Origin: Streptomyces pseudovenezuelae
GTDB taxonomy: Bacteria > Actinomycetota > Actinomycetes > Streptomycetales > Streptomycetaceae
NCBI RefSeq assembly: GCF_029892565.1
Contig: NZ_JARXVH010000001.1
Location: 372,001-436,000 of the forward strand
Length of the DNA: 64,000 nucleotides
Direction of reading: 5' to 3'
In this document: one piece after another, positions 55,799 through 64,000 of the stretch
Position numbering within the stretch: the first letter of the stretch is position 1
How the letters are laid out: the number at the start of each line of letters is the position of its first letter
The notes under the pieces: model-generated
Told to the model about the DNA's origin: nothing
What the model saw: the letters and a program-made list of their open reading frames with translations, nothing else
Databases searched by the model: none
Program-made: the position numbers and the translations under genes

Positions 55799-57120
55799 TC
55801 GGCGGCGGGTTCCGGGGCCGTGGGGGGTGTCCCGGAGCCCGCGCGCAGGCCGGTGTACCAGCGCGCGACGAGTACGGCGAGGCCCGGCAGCGCGGCCACG
55901 AAGCTGAGTACGCCGTAGACGACGGAGACGGCGAGTCCGGTGCTGGCGCCGAGGCCCGCGGCGCCGAACGCCCAGGCGGTGGCGCCTTCTCGGGGGCCGA
56001 AGCCGCCGACGTTGAGCGGGAGTCCCATGACGACCAGTGCGAGCACGGCGATCGGGAGCAGGGCGGCGACGGAGGCGGCGGAGCCGGCGACCCGGGCGGC
56101 GAGCACGAACATCGCGATGTGGCCGGCCAGGATGAGGACGGAGGAGACGACGACGCCCGGTCCGTTGCGGCGGGACAGGAGTCCTTCGCGTGCCTCGGCG
56201 AGCGTCTCGCGGACGGCACGACCGCGGCGGGAGGTGGAGGCGGAGGGCGCCCGGTTCATGCGGACGGCGAGGACGACGGCGAGCGCGCCGACCACCGCCA
56301 GCGCGACCAGCGGCGCGAAGTGCCGGCTCTCGGCGAGCACCGGGGACGGCATGGTCAGCAGGACCACTCCGCCGAAGACCGTCAACGCGATCTGTCCGGC
56401 GGCCCGTTCGAGGACGACCGACCGGACACCGCGGCCCATGTCGCCGGCGCTCTGCCCGTGCCGTACCGCGCGGTGCACATCGCCGAGGACGCCGCCGGGC
56501 AGCGCCGCGTTCAGGAACAGCGCGCGGTAGTAGTCGGCGACGGCCGGACCGAGCGGCAGCGCGATCCGCAGCCCCCTGGCCACCAACGCCCAACGCCACG
56601 CGCTGAGTACGGTCGTGACCACGCCGATCGCGAGCGCCATGAGCAGCGTCGACCCGTCGATGCGACTCAGCCCGTCCAGGAACACCCCGGTGCCGAGCCG
56701 CCACAGCAGGGCGGCGAGGATGGCGACCCCGGCGACGGTCCCGAAGTGGGTCCGCACGGCACGGGAGTTGACCACCGCCAGCGCCCGCCGCCACCAGGCC
56801 GGCCGCGACCCCGCGTCGGACCGGGCGGCGGAGACGATGACGCCGATACGGTCCTTGGAGACGGCGGCACCGGCCGGCGGGCCGGGAACGAACCGGGGCC
56901 GGTCGGGGAGGGCCACGGCCCCGACGCGCTCGACCGGCGTCCTGCTCGACGCACCGGCGACCTCGTCACCGCGCACCGCGACGGCAACGCCCGCCGGAGC
57001 AACGGGACTCAGCCCGTCGGCCACCCGGGTCTCGCCGCCCGGCGCGCCCTTGCCGGGCCGTCGTTTGCGCTCGGCCGGCGCGCGCCGGACCACGTGCGCC
57101 CGTACCGTCTCCACGCTCAT
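55666..57120 (-). CDS. Flippase-like integral membrane protein (LPG-synthase transmembrane family)
   Basis: 484 residues: about 115 cytoplasmic residues rich in Arg/Pro/Ala, then seven or eight hydrophobic segments with DYYRALFLNAALPGGVLGDVHRAVRHG and VMGLPLNVGGFGPREGATAWAFG, both hallmark motifs of the lysylphosphatidylglycerol synthase TM/AglD flippase family. The last 45 residues (PRPSAEVSSEKYAPKES onwards) are encoded antisense to the creatininase gene. It is the last gene of a coupled operon (ATGA with the methyltransferase). It probably moves or modifies a lipid-linked product across the membrane. Confidence 0.87.
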   Translation of the reverse strand: MSVETVRAHVVRRAPAERKRRPGKGAPGGETRVADGLSPVAPAGVAVAVRGDEVAGASSRTPVERVGAVALPDRPRFVPGPPAGAAVSKDRIGVIVSAARSDAGSRPAWWRRALAVVNSRAVRTHFGTVAGVAILAALLWRLGTGVFLDGLSRIDGSTLLMALAIGVVTTVLSAWRWALVARGLRIALPLGPAVADYYRALFLNAALPGGVLGDVHRAVRHGQSAGDMGRGVRSVVLERAAGQIALTVFGGVVLLTMPSPVLAESRHFAPLVALAVVGALAVVLAVRMNRAPSASTSRRGRAVRETLAEAREGLLSRRNGPGVVVSSVLILAGHIAMFVLAARVAGSAASVAALLPIAVLALVVMGLPLNVGGFGPREGATAWAFGAAGLGASTGLAVSVVYGVLSFVAALPGLAVLVARWYTGLRAGSGTPPTAPEPAADYPRPSAEVSSEKYAPKESVRLARSSFPFSAEPSEGRPMTPESV

Positions 57121-58169
57121 GCCGCGCTCCCCGTCGGGCGGGACAGCGCCAGGAGGTCGCTGTGGTGGACCACTACGTTCAGATCACCGGCCTCGCAGGC
57201 GGCCAGGCGGTCCTGCAGATACCGTTCTGCGCGCGCTGCGAGATCGGGGCGCTGCTCGACGGCCGCGCCGACCCAGCCGCGCAGCCACTGGGCCGTCAGC
57301 TGGGACTCCGCGGGACCCAGGCGCCAGGCGCTCGGGTGCAGGCGTACCGTCGCGCCGCGCTCGGAGAACGCCTCGCAGGCCACCGTCACCGAGTCCGGTC
57401 CGAGCAGTCCGTCGCGGCGCTGGTGGGCGTTGAACGCCTCGGCGATCTCCGCGTCCATCGGGTGGGACGGGGTGAGTTCGACGCGGCCGGCGACCGAGAG
57501 CGTGAGCAGGGCCGGGCAGCCGGCGCCGGTGCAGGCGGCGGCCAGGGTCTCGATCTCCTCGCGGGTGAGGACGTCAAGCAGCGCGGAGGCCGTCACCAGG
57601 GAGGCGCCGAGGAGGGCGTCCGGGGTGAGCCGGGCGACGTCGCCGCGGCGGGTCTCGACGGTGACCCGGCTGCCGTCGGCGGCCGACCTCGGGGAGGCGA
57701 CGGCCGCGAAGTGCAGCAGGTAGGGGTCGCGGTCGTGCAGGATCCAGTGCTGGGCGCCGTCCAGGCGGGGGGCGAGCCAGCGGCCCATGGAGCCGGTGCC
57801 GCAGCCGAGGTCGTGGATGACCAGGCCGGCCTTGCCCGGCAGGTTGGCGAGCCGGATGCGCAGCGGGTCGAGCAGGTCGTGGGCGCGCGCGTCGGCATCC
57901 GCCGGCTCGCGCAGCTCCAGCCACTCGGGGGCGTAGCGCGGCGGCTCCTCGGGCCCGGTCTCCCGCAGCCGTACGGTGGCGCGCTCGCCGGGGCGGGAGC
58001 TGGGCCCGGCGCCGGGAATCACGGCACCCGGCTCCTGGGATTCCGTCACCACGTCGCTCACGTCCTGCACTCCGACACCCCGCTCCTGCCGCGCCGACTC
58101 TGCGATACGAGCCTCTCGGGGTCCGGGCTGGGCCGGAATCCTTCCGCTCGCCTGTGCCGTCCTGTTCAT
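57117..58169 (-). CDS. SAM-dependent methyltransferase
   Basis: 350 residues with the SAM motif I VIHDLGCGTGSMGRWLAPRL, an acidic residue after beta-2 (WILHDRDPYLLHF) and motif III-like ASLVTASALLDVLTREE. An N-terminal stretch of about 85 residues is poorly conserved-looking and Pro/Arg/Glu-rich. AGGAGGG precedes the ATG, which overlaps the glycosyltransferase stop by ATGA. The substrate is not readable; within this operon a sugar or pyrimidine/pterin-derived intermediate is plausible. Confidence 0.9.
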   Translation of the reverse strand: MNRTAQASGRIPAQPGPREARIAESARQERGVGVQDVSDVVTESQEPGAVIPGAGPSSRPGERATVRLRETGPEEPPRYAPEWLELREPADADARAHDLLDPLRIRLANLPGKAGLVIHDLGCGTGSMGRWLAPRLDGAQHWILHDRDPYLLHFAAVASPRSAADGSRVTVETRRGDVARLTPDALLGASLVTASALLDVLTREEIETLAAACTGAGCPALLTLSVAGRVELTPSHPMDAEIAEAFNAHQRRDGLLGPDSVTVACEAFSERGATVRLHPSAWRLGPAESQLTAQWLRGWVGAAVEQRPDLAARAERYLQDRLAACEAGDLNVVVHHSDLLALSRPTGSAA

Positions 58170-59350
58170 GCGGCCCTCCTGGGTTCGCTGGGGAGCCGGC
58201 CCAGTACTCCGGCGAGACTGCGGGCCGTGGTCGCCCAGCCGTCCAGGGCGGCCCGCCGGCCCCGGGCAGCGGCCTTCAGCCGGCGTCGTACATCGGCCTC
58301 GCCGAACCAACCGCGCAGTTCGACGGCGAGTGCGGCGGGGTCCTCCGGCGGGACGAGGATGCCGGGCACCCCGCCGTCGGGTGCGCGGCCGACCGCCTCG
58401 GGCAGCCCGCCGACGTCGGTCGCGAGCACCGGGATGCCGCGGGCGAGTGCCTCGGTGACCGCCATGCCGTAGGTCTCCGCGTACGAGGTGAGGACCATGA
58501 GGTCGGCGGCGGCGTAGGTCGCGTCGAGCTCGGCGCCGGCCTGCGGGCCGGCGAGGTGGATGCGGTCCTGGAGGCCGTGCTCGGCGATCAGCGTCCGCAG
58601 CCGGGCGACGTACTCGGGGTCCTGCCCGAGGCCGCCGACGCAGACGCAGCTCCAGGGCAGGTCGGCCGCCGCGGCCAGTGCCTCGACCAGTCGGTGCTGC
58701 CCCTTGCGCGGGGTGACCGAGGCGACGCACAGCAGCCGCGAGACGCCGTCGGTGCCGGAGGCGATCGGCGCGATGTCGGCGCCGGGGGCGGCGACATGGA
58801 CGCGCTCGGGGGCCAGGCCGTGGTGGGAGACCAGGCGGCGCACCGCCCAGTCGCTGGTGGCGATCACGGCGGGGACGGCCCGCAGGACGTCGCGTTCCTG
58901 GGCGTCCAGCTCGGCGGTCACCGCCGGGTCGAGCCCGCGCTCGTCGCCGAGCGGGAGGTGCACGAGGACGGCGAGCTGCAGCCGCTCCGTCTCGGGGACG
59001 ACGACCTCGGGGACCCCGCAGGCGACCAGGCCGTCCAGCAGGACGATCGAGTCGTCGGGCAACTCCCGCAGCGTACGGGCGAGTTCCGCCCGGGCACTCG
59101 CGCCGGGTCGGGGCCAGTTGCCGTCCACCGCGTGCTTGTGGACCTGCCAGCCGAAGCCGGCCAGGTCCAGACTCACGCGTCGGTCATAGGCGTTGCCGCC
59201 GCTCGGTACGGCCGGGTCGTCGACACCGCCCGGCATGACGAAGTGCACGGAGCGCAGGGACATGGGCAGGATCTCTACGTTCTTCCTCGGGGCGGACTGC
59301 TGCAGGGGCACGTAGCCGAGCCGCGCACGGTCCACGGTCGTGTCGGTCAC
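58166..59350 (-). CDS. Glycosyltransferase family 4
   Basis: 394 residues with a GT-B fold: N-terminal acceptor domain ([25 protein letters not shown]), [20 protein letters not shown] and the nucleotide-sugar motif [31 protein letters not shown] (E-x7-E). It is a retaining transferase using an NDP-sugar, probably at the membrane face. GTG 59350 overlaps the PTPS-like stop (GTGA). An internal ATG ([12 protein letters not shown]) would drop about 37 residues. It sits between the pterin-fold protein and the methyltransferase in one coupled operon. Confidence 0.92.
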   Translation of the reverse strand: MTDTTVDRARLGYVPLQQSAPRKNVEILPMSLRSVHFVMPGGVDDPAVPSGGNAYDRRVSLDLAGFGWQVHKHAVDGNWPRPGASARAELARTLRELPDDSIVLLDGLVACGVPEVVVPETERLQLAVLVHLPLGDERGLDPAVTAELDAQERDVLRAVPAVIATSDWAVRRLVSHHGLAPERVHVAAPGADIAPIASGTDGVSRLLCVASVTPRKGQHRLVEALAAAADLPWSCVCVGGLGQDPEYVARLRTLIAEHGLQDRIHLAGPQAGAELDATYAAADLMVLTSYAETYGMAVTEALARGIPVLATDVGGLPEAVGRAPDGGVPGILVPPEDPAALAVELRGWFGEADVRRRLKAAARGRRAALDGWATTARSLAGVLGRLPSEPRRAA

Positions 59351-59745
59351 AGCGCACGCTCGTAACTCGCCCACGCGATGTGCGACTCGTGCAGTGCGAC
59401 GGCGATCGCGGCGATGCCCCGGGCTCCTTCGCCCAGCGCGCCCTTCTCGATGCGGTCGGCGAGCCGGTCGGCGATGACCTTGGCCAGGAACTCCGTCGAG
59501 GTGTTGATCCCGGCGAACTCGGGCTCGTTGTCGAGGTTTCTGTAGTTCAGCTCGCTGACAACGGCGCCGAGTTCCTGCGTGGCGAGTCCGATGTCGACGA
59601 CGATGTTGTCGTCGTCCAGCTGCTCGCGCCGGAATGTGGCGTCCACCAGGAACGTCGCTCCGTGCAGGCGCTGTGCGGGTCCGAAGACCTCACCGCGGAA
59701 GCTGTGGGCGATCATGATGTGATCGCGGACGGTGACACTGAACAA
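59347..59745 (-). CDS. 6-pyruvoyl-tetrahydropterin-synthase-fold protein lacking the catalytic triad
   Basis: 132 residues of the QueD/PTPS T-fold. The usual C-x-R-L-H-G-H motif reads A24-Q-R-L-H28-G-A30, so the catalytic Cys and one zinc-binding His are gone. The usual L-D-H motif reads L-N67-Y68, so the Asp and His of the triad are also lost. H14, H28 and the pterin-anchoring E120 ([13 protein letters not shown]) remain. A Streptomyces coelicolor homologue (SCO6650, as I recall) was found to bind no zinc and to lack PTPS activity. TTG 59745 has GGAGG eight bases upstream. It may bind or transform a pterin-like product of the pathway. Confidence 0.92.
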   Translation of the reverse strand: MFSVTVRDHIMIAHSFRGEVFGPAQRLHGATFLVDATFRREQLDDDNIVVDIGLATQELGAVVSELNYRNLDNEPEFAGINTSTEFLAKVIADRLADRIEKGALGEGARGIAAIAVALHESHIAWASYERAL

Positions 59746-59863
59746 CGGACGACCCTCCAGGTGCGGCGCGTCTGGTCCCCCGGCCGTTTGCTGCCCGGGG
59801 GATGCCGTGTAGTACGGCTCTTCGTTTCCCCGCGTTCAGCCCACTCTCACTCTTTTCTCAAGG

Positions 59864-60835
59864 TCAGGGGTACCGGATCCGGTGACAGAGGGCCGGAATG
59901 ACACCGTCTGCCAGCTTCGGCAGCACCTCGGGCAGCTCTTCGAACGCGCTTTCCCCTGTGATGAGCGCGTCGAGCGCCGGGTCGGCGAGCAGGTCGAGGG
60001 CGAGGGCGAGCCGGTCGGCGTAGCTGCGGCTCGCGCGGGCCGGGGAGACGGTGCCGACCTGGCTGGCGCGGATGGTCAGCCGTCGGGAGTGGAAGGCCTC
60101 GCCGAGCGGGAGGCCGACCTTCCGGTCGCCGTACCAGCTCAGTTCCACGACGGTGCCCTCGGCGGCCAGCAGTTCCAGCGAGCGGGCCAGGCCCTGTTCG
60201 GTGGCGCTGGCGTGCACGACGAGGTCGCGGTCGCCGAGCGCGTCGGCGGGCAGTGCGAAGTCGATGCCGAGGGCCTTGGCGATCTCGGCGCGCGCCGGGT
60301 CGGCGTCGACCAGTTGCGCCCGTACGCCCGGGAACCTGGCGAGCAGGGCGGCCACCGAGCAGCCGACCATGCCGCCGCCGACCACGGAGATCCGGTCGCC
60401 GATCATCGGGCCCGCGTCCCAGAGGGCGTTCACGGCGGTCTCGACGGTGCCGGCGAGGATCGCGCGTTCGGCGGGCACGGTGTCCGGTACGACGGTGACG
60501 GCGGCGGCCGGGACGACGTACCGCGTCTGATGGGGATACAGGCAGAAGACCGTGCGCCCCACGAGTTCCTCGGGCCCCTGCTCCACCACGCCCACGCTCA
60601 GATAGCCGTACTTCACGGGGGCGGGGAAGTCGCCCTCCTGGAAGGGGGCCCGCATCACCGCGTGCTGGCTCTGCGGGACGCCGCCGCGGAAGACGAGTGT
60701 CTCCGTGCCACGACTGACTCCTGAGTACAGCGCGCGCACCACAACCTCGTCCGCCTCGGGTTCCGGCAGGTCTACGTCCCGCAGCTCTCCTTGACCCGGA
60801 CGGCTGAGCCAGAACGCGCGAGCGATGCGGTTCAT
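59864..60835 (-). CDS. Zinc-less MDR-family alcohol dehydrogenase/reductase
   Basis: 323 residues: an N-terminal GroES-like domain ([34 protein letters not shown]) and a Rossmann domain ([24 protein letters not shown]). The zinc-ligand Cys/His set of classical alcohol dehydrogenases is not visible, as in the bacteriochlorophyll-synthesis-like MDR group. AGGAGGAGG precedes the ATG at 60835. It is transcribed toward the PTPS-like gene with a 118-bp gap and shares a divergent promoter region with the phosphatidyltransferase. Confidence 0.88.
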   Translation of the reverse strand: MNRIARAFWLSRPGQGELRDVDLPEPEADEVVVRALYSGVSRGTETLVFRGGVPQSQHAVMRAPFQEGDFPAPVKYGYLSVGVVEQGPEELVGRTVFCLYPHQTRYVVPAAAVTVVPDTVPAERAILAGTVETAVNALWDAGPMIGDRISVVGGGMVGCSVAALLARFPGVRAQLVDADPARAEIAKALGIDFALPADALGDRDLVVHASATEQGLARSLELLAAEGTVVELSWYGDRKVGLPLGEAFHSRRLTIRASQVGTVSPARASRSYADRLALALDLLADPALDALITGESAFEELPEVLPKLADGVIPALCHRIRYP

Positions 60836-60942
60836 CCGGCCTCCTCCTGAACGATCGGGAAGTGGTGCACGTACGGAGGTGTGCACAGGCCGCGCACAGT
60901 ACGCGGCGTTGATCGACTTGTCACTTGGCCGGAGGGTGTGCG

Positions 60943-61731
60943 GTGGCCCTGAACAACACTTACGACGCAAGGCTGGTCCAGCAGGAGACCGCTGTGGGAG
61001 CGGGTCTACAGATCCTGTTGCTGGCTCTGCTCGGTACGGCGATCGGCATGGGGCCGGCGGGCTGGCTGACCGGCCTCGCCTTCGCCGTCGCCACGTGGGC
61101 GGTGCTCTCACGGGCACTGCATCGCAGCCGGCCGCGGTCCTTCGGCCCGGCCAACCGGGTGACCCTCGGTCGGGCGACTTTGGTGGGCGGTGTGACGGCC
61201 CTGGTCGCGGACTCCTTCGAGAGCTCGCCGCCGGTCACGCTGTTCGTCGGTCTCACGGCCGTCGCGCTGATCCTCGACGGTGTGGACGGCAAGGTCGCCC
61301 GGGCGACCGGCACCTCGACCCCGCTGGGCGCGCGCTTCGACATGGAGGTCGACGCGTTCCTGATCCTGGTGCTCAGCATCTACCTCTCCATGAGCCTGGG
61401 CCCGTGGGTCATGCTGATCGGCGGCATGCGCTACGCCTTCGTCGCGGCGGCCCGCGTCTGGCCCTGGCTGAACGCCCCGCTCCCCCCGAGCACGGCCCGC
61501 AAGACGGTCGCCGCCCTCCAGGGCGTCTTCCTCCTCCTCGCCGCCTCCGGCTACCTGCCCTACGGCCCGACCTTCGCCGTCGCCGCCACCGCGCTGGCTC
61601 TCCTGACCTGGTCCTTCGGCCGCGACGTTCTCTGGCTCCACCGGACCTCCCGGGTCCAGGACGGCGAGGTCGAGGAGATGCTGGAGTTGGCGGCGGAGCG
61701 GGAGCCGGAGCGCGAGACGGTCAGCTCCTGA
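60943..61731 (+). CDS. CDP-alcohol phosphatidyltransferase
   Basis: 262 residues, six or so membrane segments, with the complete CDP-OH-P signature [26 protein letters not shown] (D-G-x2-x-G-x2-A-R-x8-G-x3-D-x3-D). It transfers a phosphatidyl group from a CDP-alcohol to an acceptor hydroxyl in the membrane. I chose GTG 60943 because GGAGGG lies six bases upstream. Divergent from the MDR gene by 107 bp. It could attach a product of the neighbouring cluster to lipid, or make an unusual phospholipid that the flippase-like protein handles. Confidence 0.92.
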   Translation: MALNNTYDARLVQQETAVGAGLQILLLALLGTAIGMGPAGWLTGLAFAVATWAVLSRALHRSRPRSFGPANRVTLGRATLVGGVTALVADSFESSPPVTLFVGLTAVALILDGVDGKVARATGTSTPLGARFDMEVDAFLILVLSIYLSMSLGPWVMLIGGMRYAFVAAARVWPWLNAPLPPSTARKTVAALQGVFLLLAASGYLPYGPTFAVAATALALLTWSFGRDVLWLHRTSRVQDGEVEEMLELAAEREPERETVSS

Positions 61732-61821
61732 GCGACGAGGGACGTCGCCCGAAGCCACGGCGTCCCGACCGACGCCGGCGGCTCTGCCGACGGGCGGCGA
61801 CCATGAGCACGCGCCGCGCCC

Positions 61822-62259
61822 TCACCCGTCGAGCGCAGACCGGTACACCGTCGACTCCCTGACCTGGAACCCGAGCCGCTCGTAGAGCCGGTTCGCGGCC
61901 TCCCGGTCGGGCCGCGAGGTCAGATCGACGGTACGGGCCCCGGCCTCCCGGGCTACCTCCAGAGCCTTCCGCGTCAGCAGCCCTGCCACTCCATGCCCCC
62001 GCGCGGCTCCGTCCACGACGACGTCCTCGATACGGGCCCGCAGCCCGGACGGCACCGGGAACATGACGAGGGTCAGCGTGCCGACGATCTCCCCGTCGGC
62101 CCGGGCGACGAGCACGGTGTTGGCGTCGCAGGCCAGGATGCGGCCGACCGCGTCGGCGTCGAGGGCCTTGGCCGACCGCGACAGCTGCGGCAGCAACCGG
62201 CCGAAGGCGTCGACGAGTTCCTGGTCGGCTTTGCGGGCGATCTCCACCTGGATGTCCAT
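61822..62259 (-). CDS. GNAT-family N-acetyltransferase
   Basis: 145 residues with the acetyl-CoA loop VVVDGAARGHGVAGLLTRKALEVARE (R-G-x-G-x-A/G) and the C-terminal NRLYERLGFQVRE. The substrate is unknown; small single-domain GNATs acetylate amines such as drugs, polyamines or protein N-termini. It follows the MFS gene by 10 bp on the same strand and probably shares its transcript. Confidence 0.92.
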   Translation of the reverse strand: MDIQVEIARKADQELVDAFGRLLPQLSRSAKALDADAVGRILACDANTVLVARADGEIVGTLTLVMFPVPSGLRARIEDVVVDGAARGHGVAGLLTRKALEVAREAGARTVDLTSRPDREAANRLYERLGFQVRESTVYRSALDG

Positions 62260-62269
62260 GGGGTGGACC

Positions 62270-63541
62270 TTATCGACGCGACCGTCGCCTCAGCTCCAGC
62301 CGCCGCTCCCCTACCTCCTGCCTCCGCGGCAACGCCCCGATCGCCACGACCGGCACCACCGCCAGCACCAACCATGGCACCGCCGGCGGCAAACCCGCGT
62401 CGAGGAGCATGCCCGTCGCCGAGCTCCCCGCCAGCACGATGAGGCCGGACACCGAGGACAACGCCCCTGTGTAGAGGCCGAGTCGGCCGTCCTGCGCCAG
62501 GTCGGGGATCCAGGCCCGGGCGGCCGGTGCGATGAGCATCTGGCCGAGGGTGAGGAGGACGACGAAGCCGGCGGCGGGCAGCAGCGCCGTCGTGCCGGTC
62601 GTGTCGGCGGGGCGGGCCGCGGCCACGAGGGCGAAGCCGGTCGCGATGAGGACCAGGCCCATGACCATGGAGCGGCGCAGGGTGAGGCGCGTTGTCGCCC
62701 AGCCGGTGACGGGGAGTTGGGCCGTCACCACGAGCAGGGACGACAGCGCGAACAGCCAGGCCAGCGGCGCCTGCGAACCCACCGCGCGCTCCACCTCGGC
62801 GGGCAGCGCGAGATAGAGCTGGTTGTAGGCGAGGAGATAGGCGCCGTAGGCACAACACAGCGCCAGGAAGCGGCGGTTGCGCAGGAGCAGGGGCAGGCCG
62901 CCCTTCAGCCGGGTCCGCGCGCGGCCGGGGATGTGCTGCGGCAGCAGCCACGCGTGGCCGGCGAGGACGAGGACGAAGATCCCGGCGCCCGCCAGGCACA
63001 CGGCCCGGAAGTCCACCCCGAGCAACAGCGCACCCAGCAACGGCCCGACGAAGGCCCCCGCCTGTCCGGCCACCGTGAACAACGCCAGGACGCGGGTACG
63101 CGAACCACCGCCCGACTGCTCCAACAGCACCGCCTGCCGGGCGACTTCGGACTCCACGGCGGGCGAGAACAGTGCGGCGGCGAATCCGATCAGCAGCACC
63201 GCCCCGACGACCGACCAGGTCTCCCCTGCGTACCCGAGCCACCCGAACCCGGCGATCCGCAGCACACACCCCGCCAGCACCACCGGCCGTATCCCGTACC
63301 GGTCCGCCAGCGCCCCGCCCACCACGAACAGCCCCTGCTGACTGAAGGTCCGCAGCCCGAGCACGAGCCCGACCAGCCACCCCGCCATCCCGATCGCCTG
63401 CCCCAGATGCTCGGACAGGAAGGGCAACACGGCGAAGAAGCCGATGTTGAAGGCGAGTTGAGTGAGAATCAGGAGTTTCAGAAGGGGCGTGAGCCGGACG
63501 CCACCCTCAACCTTCCGCAGACCGACCGCCGGCACGGTCAC
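62270..63541 (-). CDS. MFS transporter
   Basis: 423 residues, 12 predicted helices, with GALADRYGIRPVVLAG as the loop 2-3 motif and a second-half copy (TGWATTRLTLRRSMVMG). The general pattern is that of drug/metabolite exporters of the MdtH/YfcJ type. The GTG start overlaps the stop of the ABC permease (GTGA), so it is co-transcribed with a peptide/nickel-type importer whose other genes lie beyond the window. An opine, metallophore or peptide exchange role is possible. Confidence 0.87.
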   Translation of the reverse strand: MTVPAVGLRKVEGGVRLTPLLKLLILTQLAFNIGFFAVLPFLSEHLGQAIGMAGWLVGLVLGLRTFSQQGLFVVGGALADRYGIRPVVLAGCVLRIAGFGWLGYAGETWSVVGAVLLIGFAAALFSPAVESEVARQAVLLEQSGGGSRTRVLALFTVAGQAGAFVGPLLGALLLGVDFRAVCLAGAGIFVLVLAGHAWLLPQHIPGRARTRLKGGLPLLLRNRRFLALCCAYGAYLLAYNQLYLALPAEVERAVGSQAPLAWLFALSSLLVVTAQLPVTGWATTRLTLRRSMVMGLVLIATGFALVAAARPADTTGTTALLPAAGFVVLLTLGQMLIAPAARAWIPDLAQDGRLGLYTGALSSVSGLIVLAGSSATGMLLDAGLPPAVPWLVLAVVPVVAIGALPRRQEVGERRLELRRRSRR

Positions 63542-64000
63542 TCGGCGCCCACCAACTCCCTTGCCCGCGCGGGCTGTTCGACGACCGCGACAGCCGCTCT
63601 ACGACGTCGCGGCCACCGCACTCCCCCGGCCGCGCTCACGGCCAGCGCGCCGAGCAGGGCGAGCGCTGTTGCCGGTGCGAGGACGGCCCAGGGGGCGCGT
63701 TCGGCGTAGGGCTGGTTCTCGGCGAGGAGGAGGCCCCACTCCGGGGTGGGTGGCTGGGCGCCGAGGCCGAGGAAGGCGAGTGAGGCCAGCGCGAGGGCGA
63801 TGCCCGGCAGGCGCAGCAGGGCGTGCCGGGTGACGGACGGCAGTACGGCGGGCAGGAGTTCGTGCCGGAGCAGATACCGGCGGTCCGCGCCCAGGCCGCG
63901 TGTCGCGGTCACGTGCAGGGCGGCCCGTTCCTGCCGCAGCAACGCCGAGGTGTGCGTGGCGAGCGGCGCCCAGGCGACGGCCCCGACGGCGAGCGCGGGC
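63538..64000 (-). CDS. ABC transporter permease (DppC/OppC/NikC type), C-terminal part
   Basis: The frame is open to the window edge; about 153 residues are visible. The EAA-loop region of peptide/nickel permeases is present (TRGLGADRRYLLRHELLPAVLPSV), followed by PGIALALASLAFLGLGAQPPTPEWGLLLAENQPY, the signature of the DppC subfamily. The C-terminus is a basic tail of about 25 residues. The importer could take up peptides, nickel or a metallophore; binding protein and ATPases are outside the window. Confidence 0.9.
   Translation of the reverse strand, partial: PALAVGAVAWAPLATHTSALLRQERAALHVTATRGLGADRRYLLRHELLPAVLPSVTRHALLRLPGIALALASLAFLGLGAQPPTPEWGLLLAENQPYAERAPWAVLAPATALALLGALAVSAAGGVRWPRRRRAAVAVVEQPARARELVGAE

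Noticed and set aside
59347..59745. Queuosine (queD) or biopterin synthesis gene
   Set aside because: The catalytic Cys-Asp-His triad and one zinc ligand are missing, and no queC, queE or folE is adjacent.

Overview
The window is high-G+C actinobacterial DNA and looks like a Streptomyces chromosome. The signs are near-universal G/C third codon positions, purine-rich Shine-Dalgarno sites, frequent GTG/TTG starts, ATGA/GTGA translational coupling, Tat-type secreted enzymes, many TetR/MarR/IclR/DeoR/AraC regulators, and one copy of a GGGGCGCGGGGAACTGCG-type intergenic element that I recognise as widely dispersed in Streptomyces. I found no rRNA, tRNA, CRISPR array, transposase or integrase. Both edges cut genes.

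Layout. 1-7584 (+): end of a sugar ABC importer (two permeases), a GH2 beta-galactosidase and two Tat-exported phosphoesterase-like proteins. 7606-11420 (-): an acyl-CoA catabolic operon (SDR, amidohydrolase, acyl-CoA ligase, MaoC hydratase), divergent from MarR and IclR regulators. 13042-17234 (+): a NarL/DesK-type two-component system and an MMPL exporter. 17242-21494: a flavoprotein fused to a TTC38-like helical-repeat domain, divergent from an L,D-transpeptidase lipoprotein. 21512-25090: two MFS carriers around a DeoR regulator. 25310-26707: a secreted GH16-CBM6 glucanase with a LacI-type operator just downstream of its promoter. 26714-28313 (-): a SigE-family sigma factor with a small membrane protein and a secreted acidic protein.

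28520-38411: an AraC regulator divergent from a complete pentose-phosphate operon (tkt-tal-zwf-opcA-pgi-gnd-phosphatase), tightly coupled and probably supplying NADPH and pentose phosphates. 38587-40050: a beta-helix-like membrane protein, probably translated from a leaderless mRNA. 40037-45119: a quinate/shikimate catabolic locus (3-dehydroshikimate dehydratase, quinate/shikimate dehydrogenase, TetR regulator, MHS importer). Its two control regions share an operator-like motif. 45363-50882: two further TetR loci, each with paired palindromic operators, with a dehydrogenase, an F420/FMN-type oxidoreductase, a drug exporter and a serine hydrolase. 50916-54266 (-): a three-gene operon of a D-amino-acid-oxidase-fold flavoenzyme and two saccharopine-dehydrogenase-like proteins.

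54335-61731 is the most interesting part. It holds a GTP cyclohydrolase II paralogue with Met120 at the position of the catalytic Tyr, which predicts release of the formylated pyrimidine (FAPy) instead of the riboflavin precursor. Divergent from it is a creatininase-family protein, the family that deformylates FAPy in archaea. Next comes a coupled operon of a flippase-like membrane protein, a methyltransferase, a GT4 glycosyltransferase and a 6-pyruvoyl-tetrahydropterin-synthase fold that has lost its catalytic triad and one zinc ligand. An MDR dehydrogenase and a divergent CDP-alcohol phosphatidyltransferase complete the set. Together they suggest an uncharacterised pathway that diverts GTP into a pyrimidine/pterin-like product, perhaps glycosylated or membrane-linked. 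The window ends with a GNAT acetyltransferase, an MFS carrier and a partial peptide/nickel-type ABC permease.
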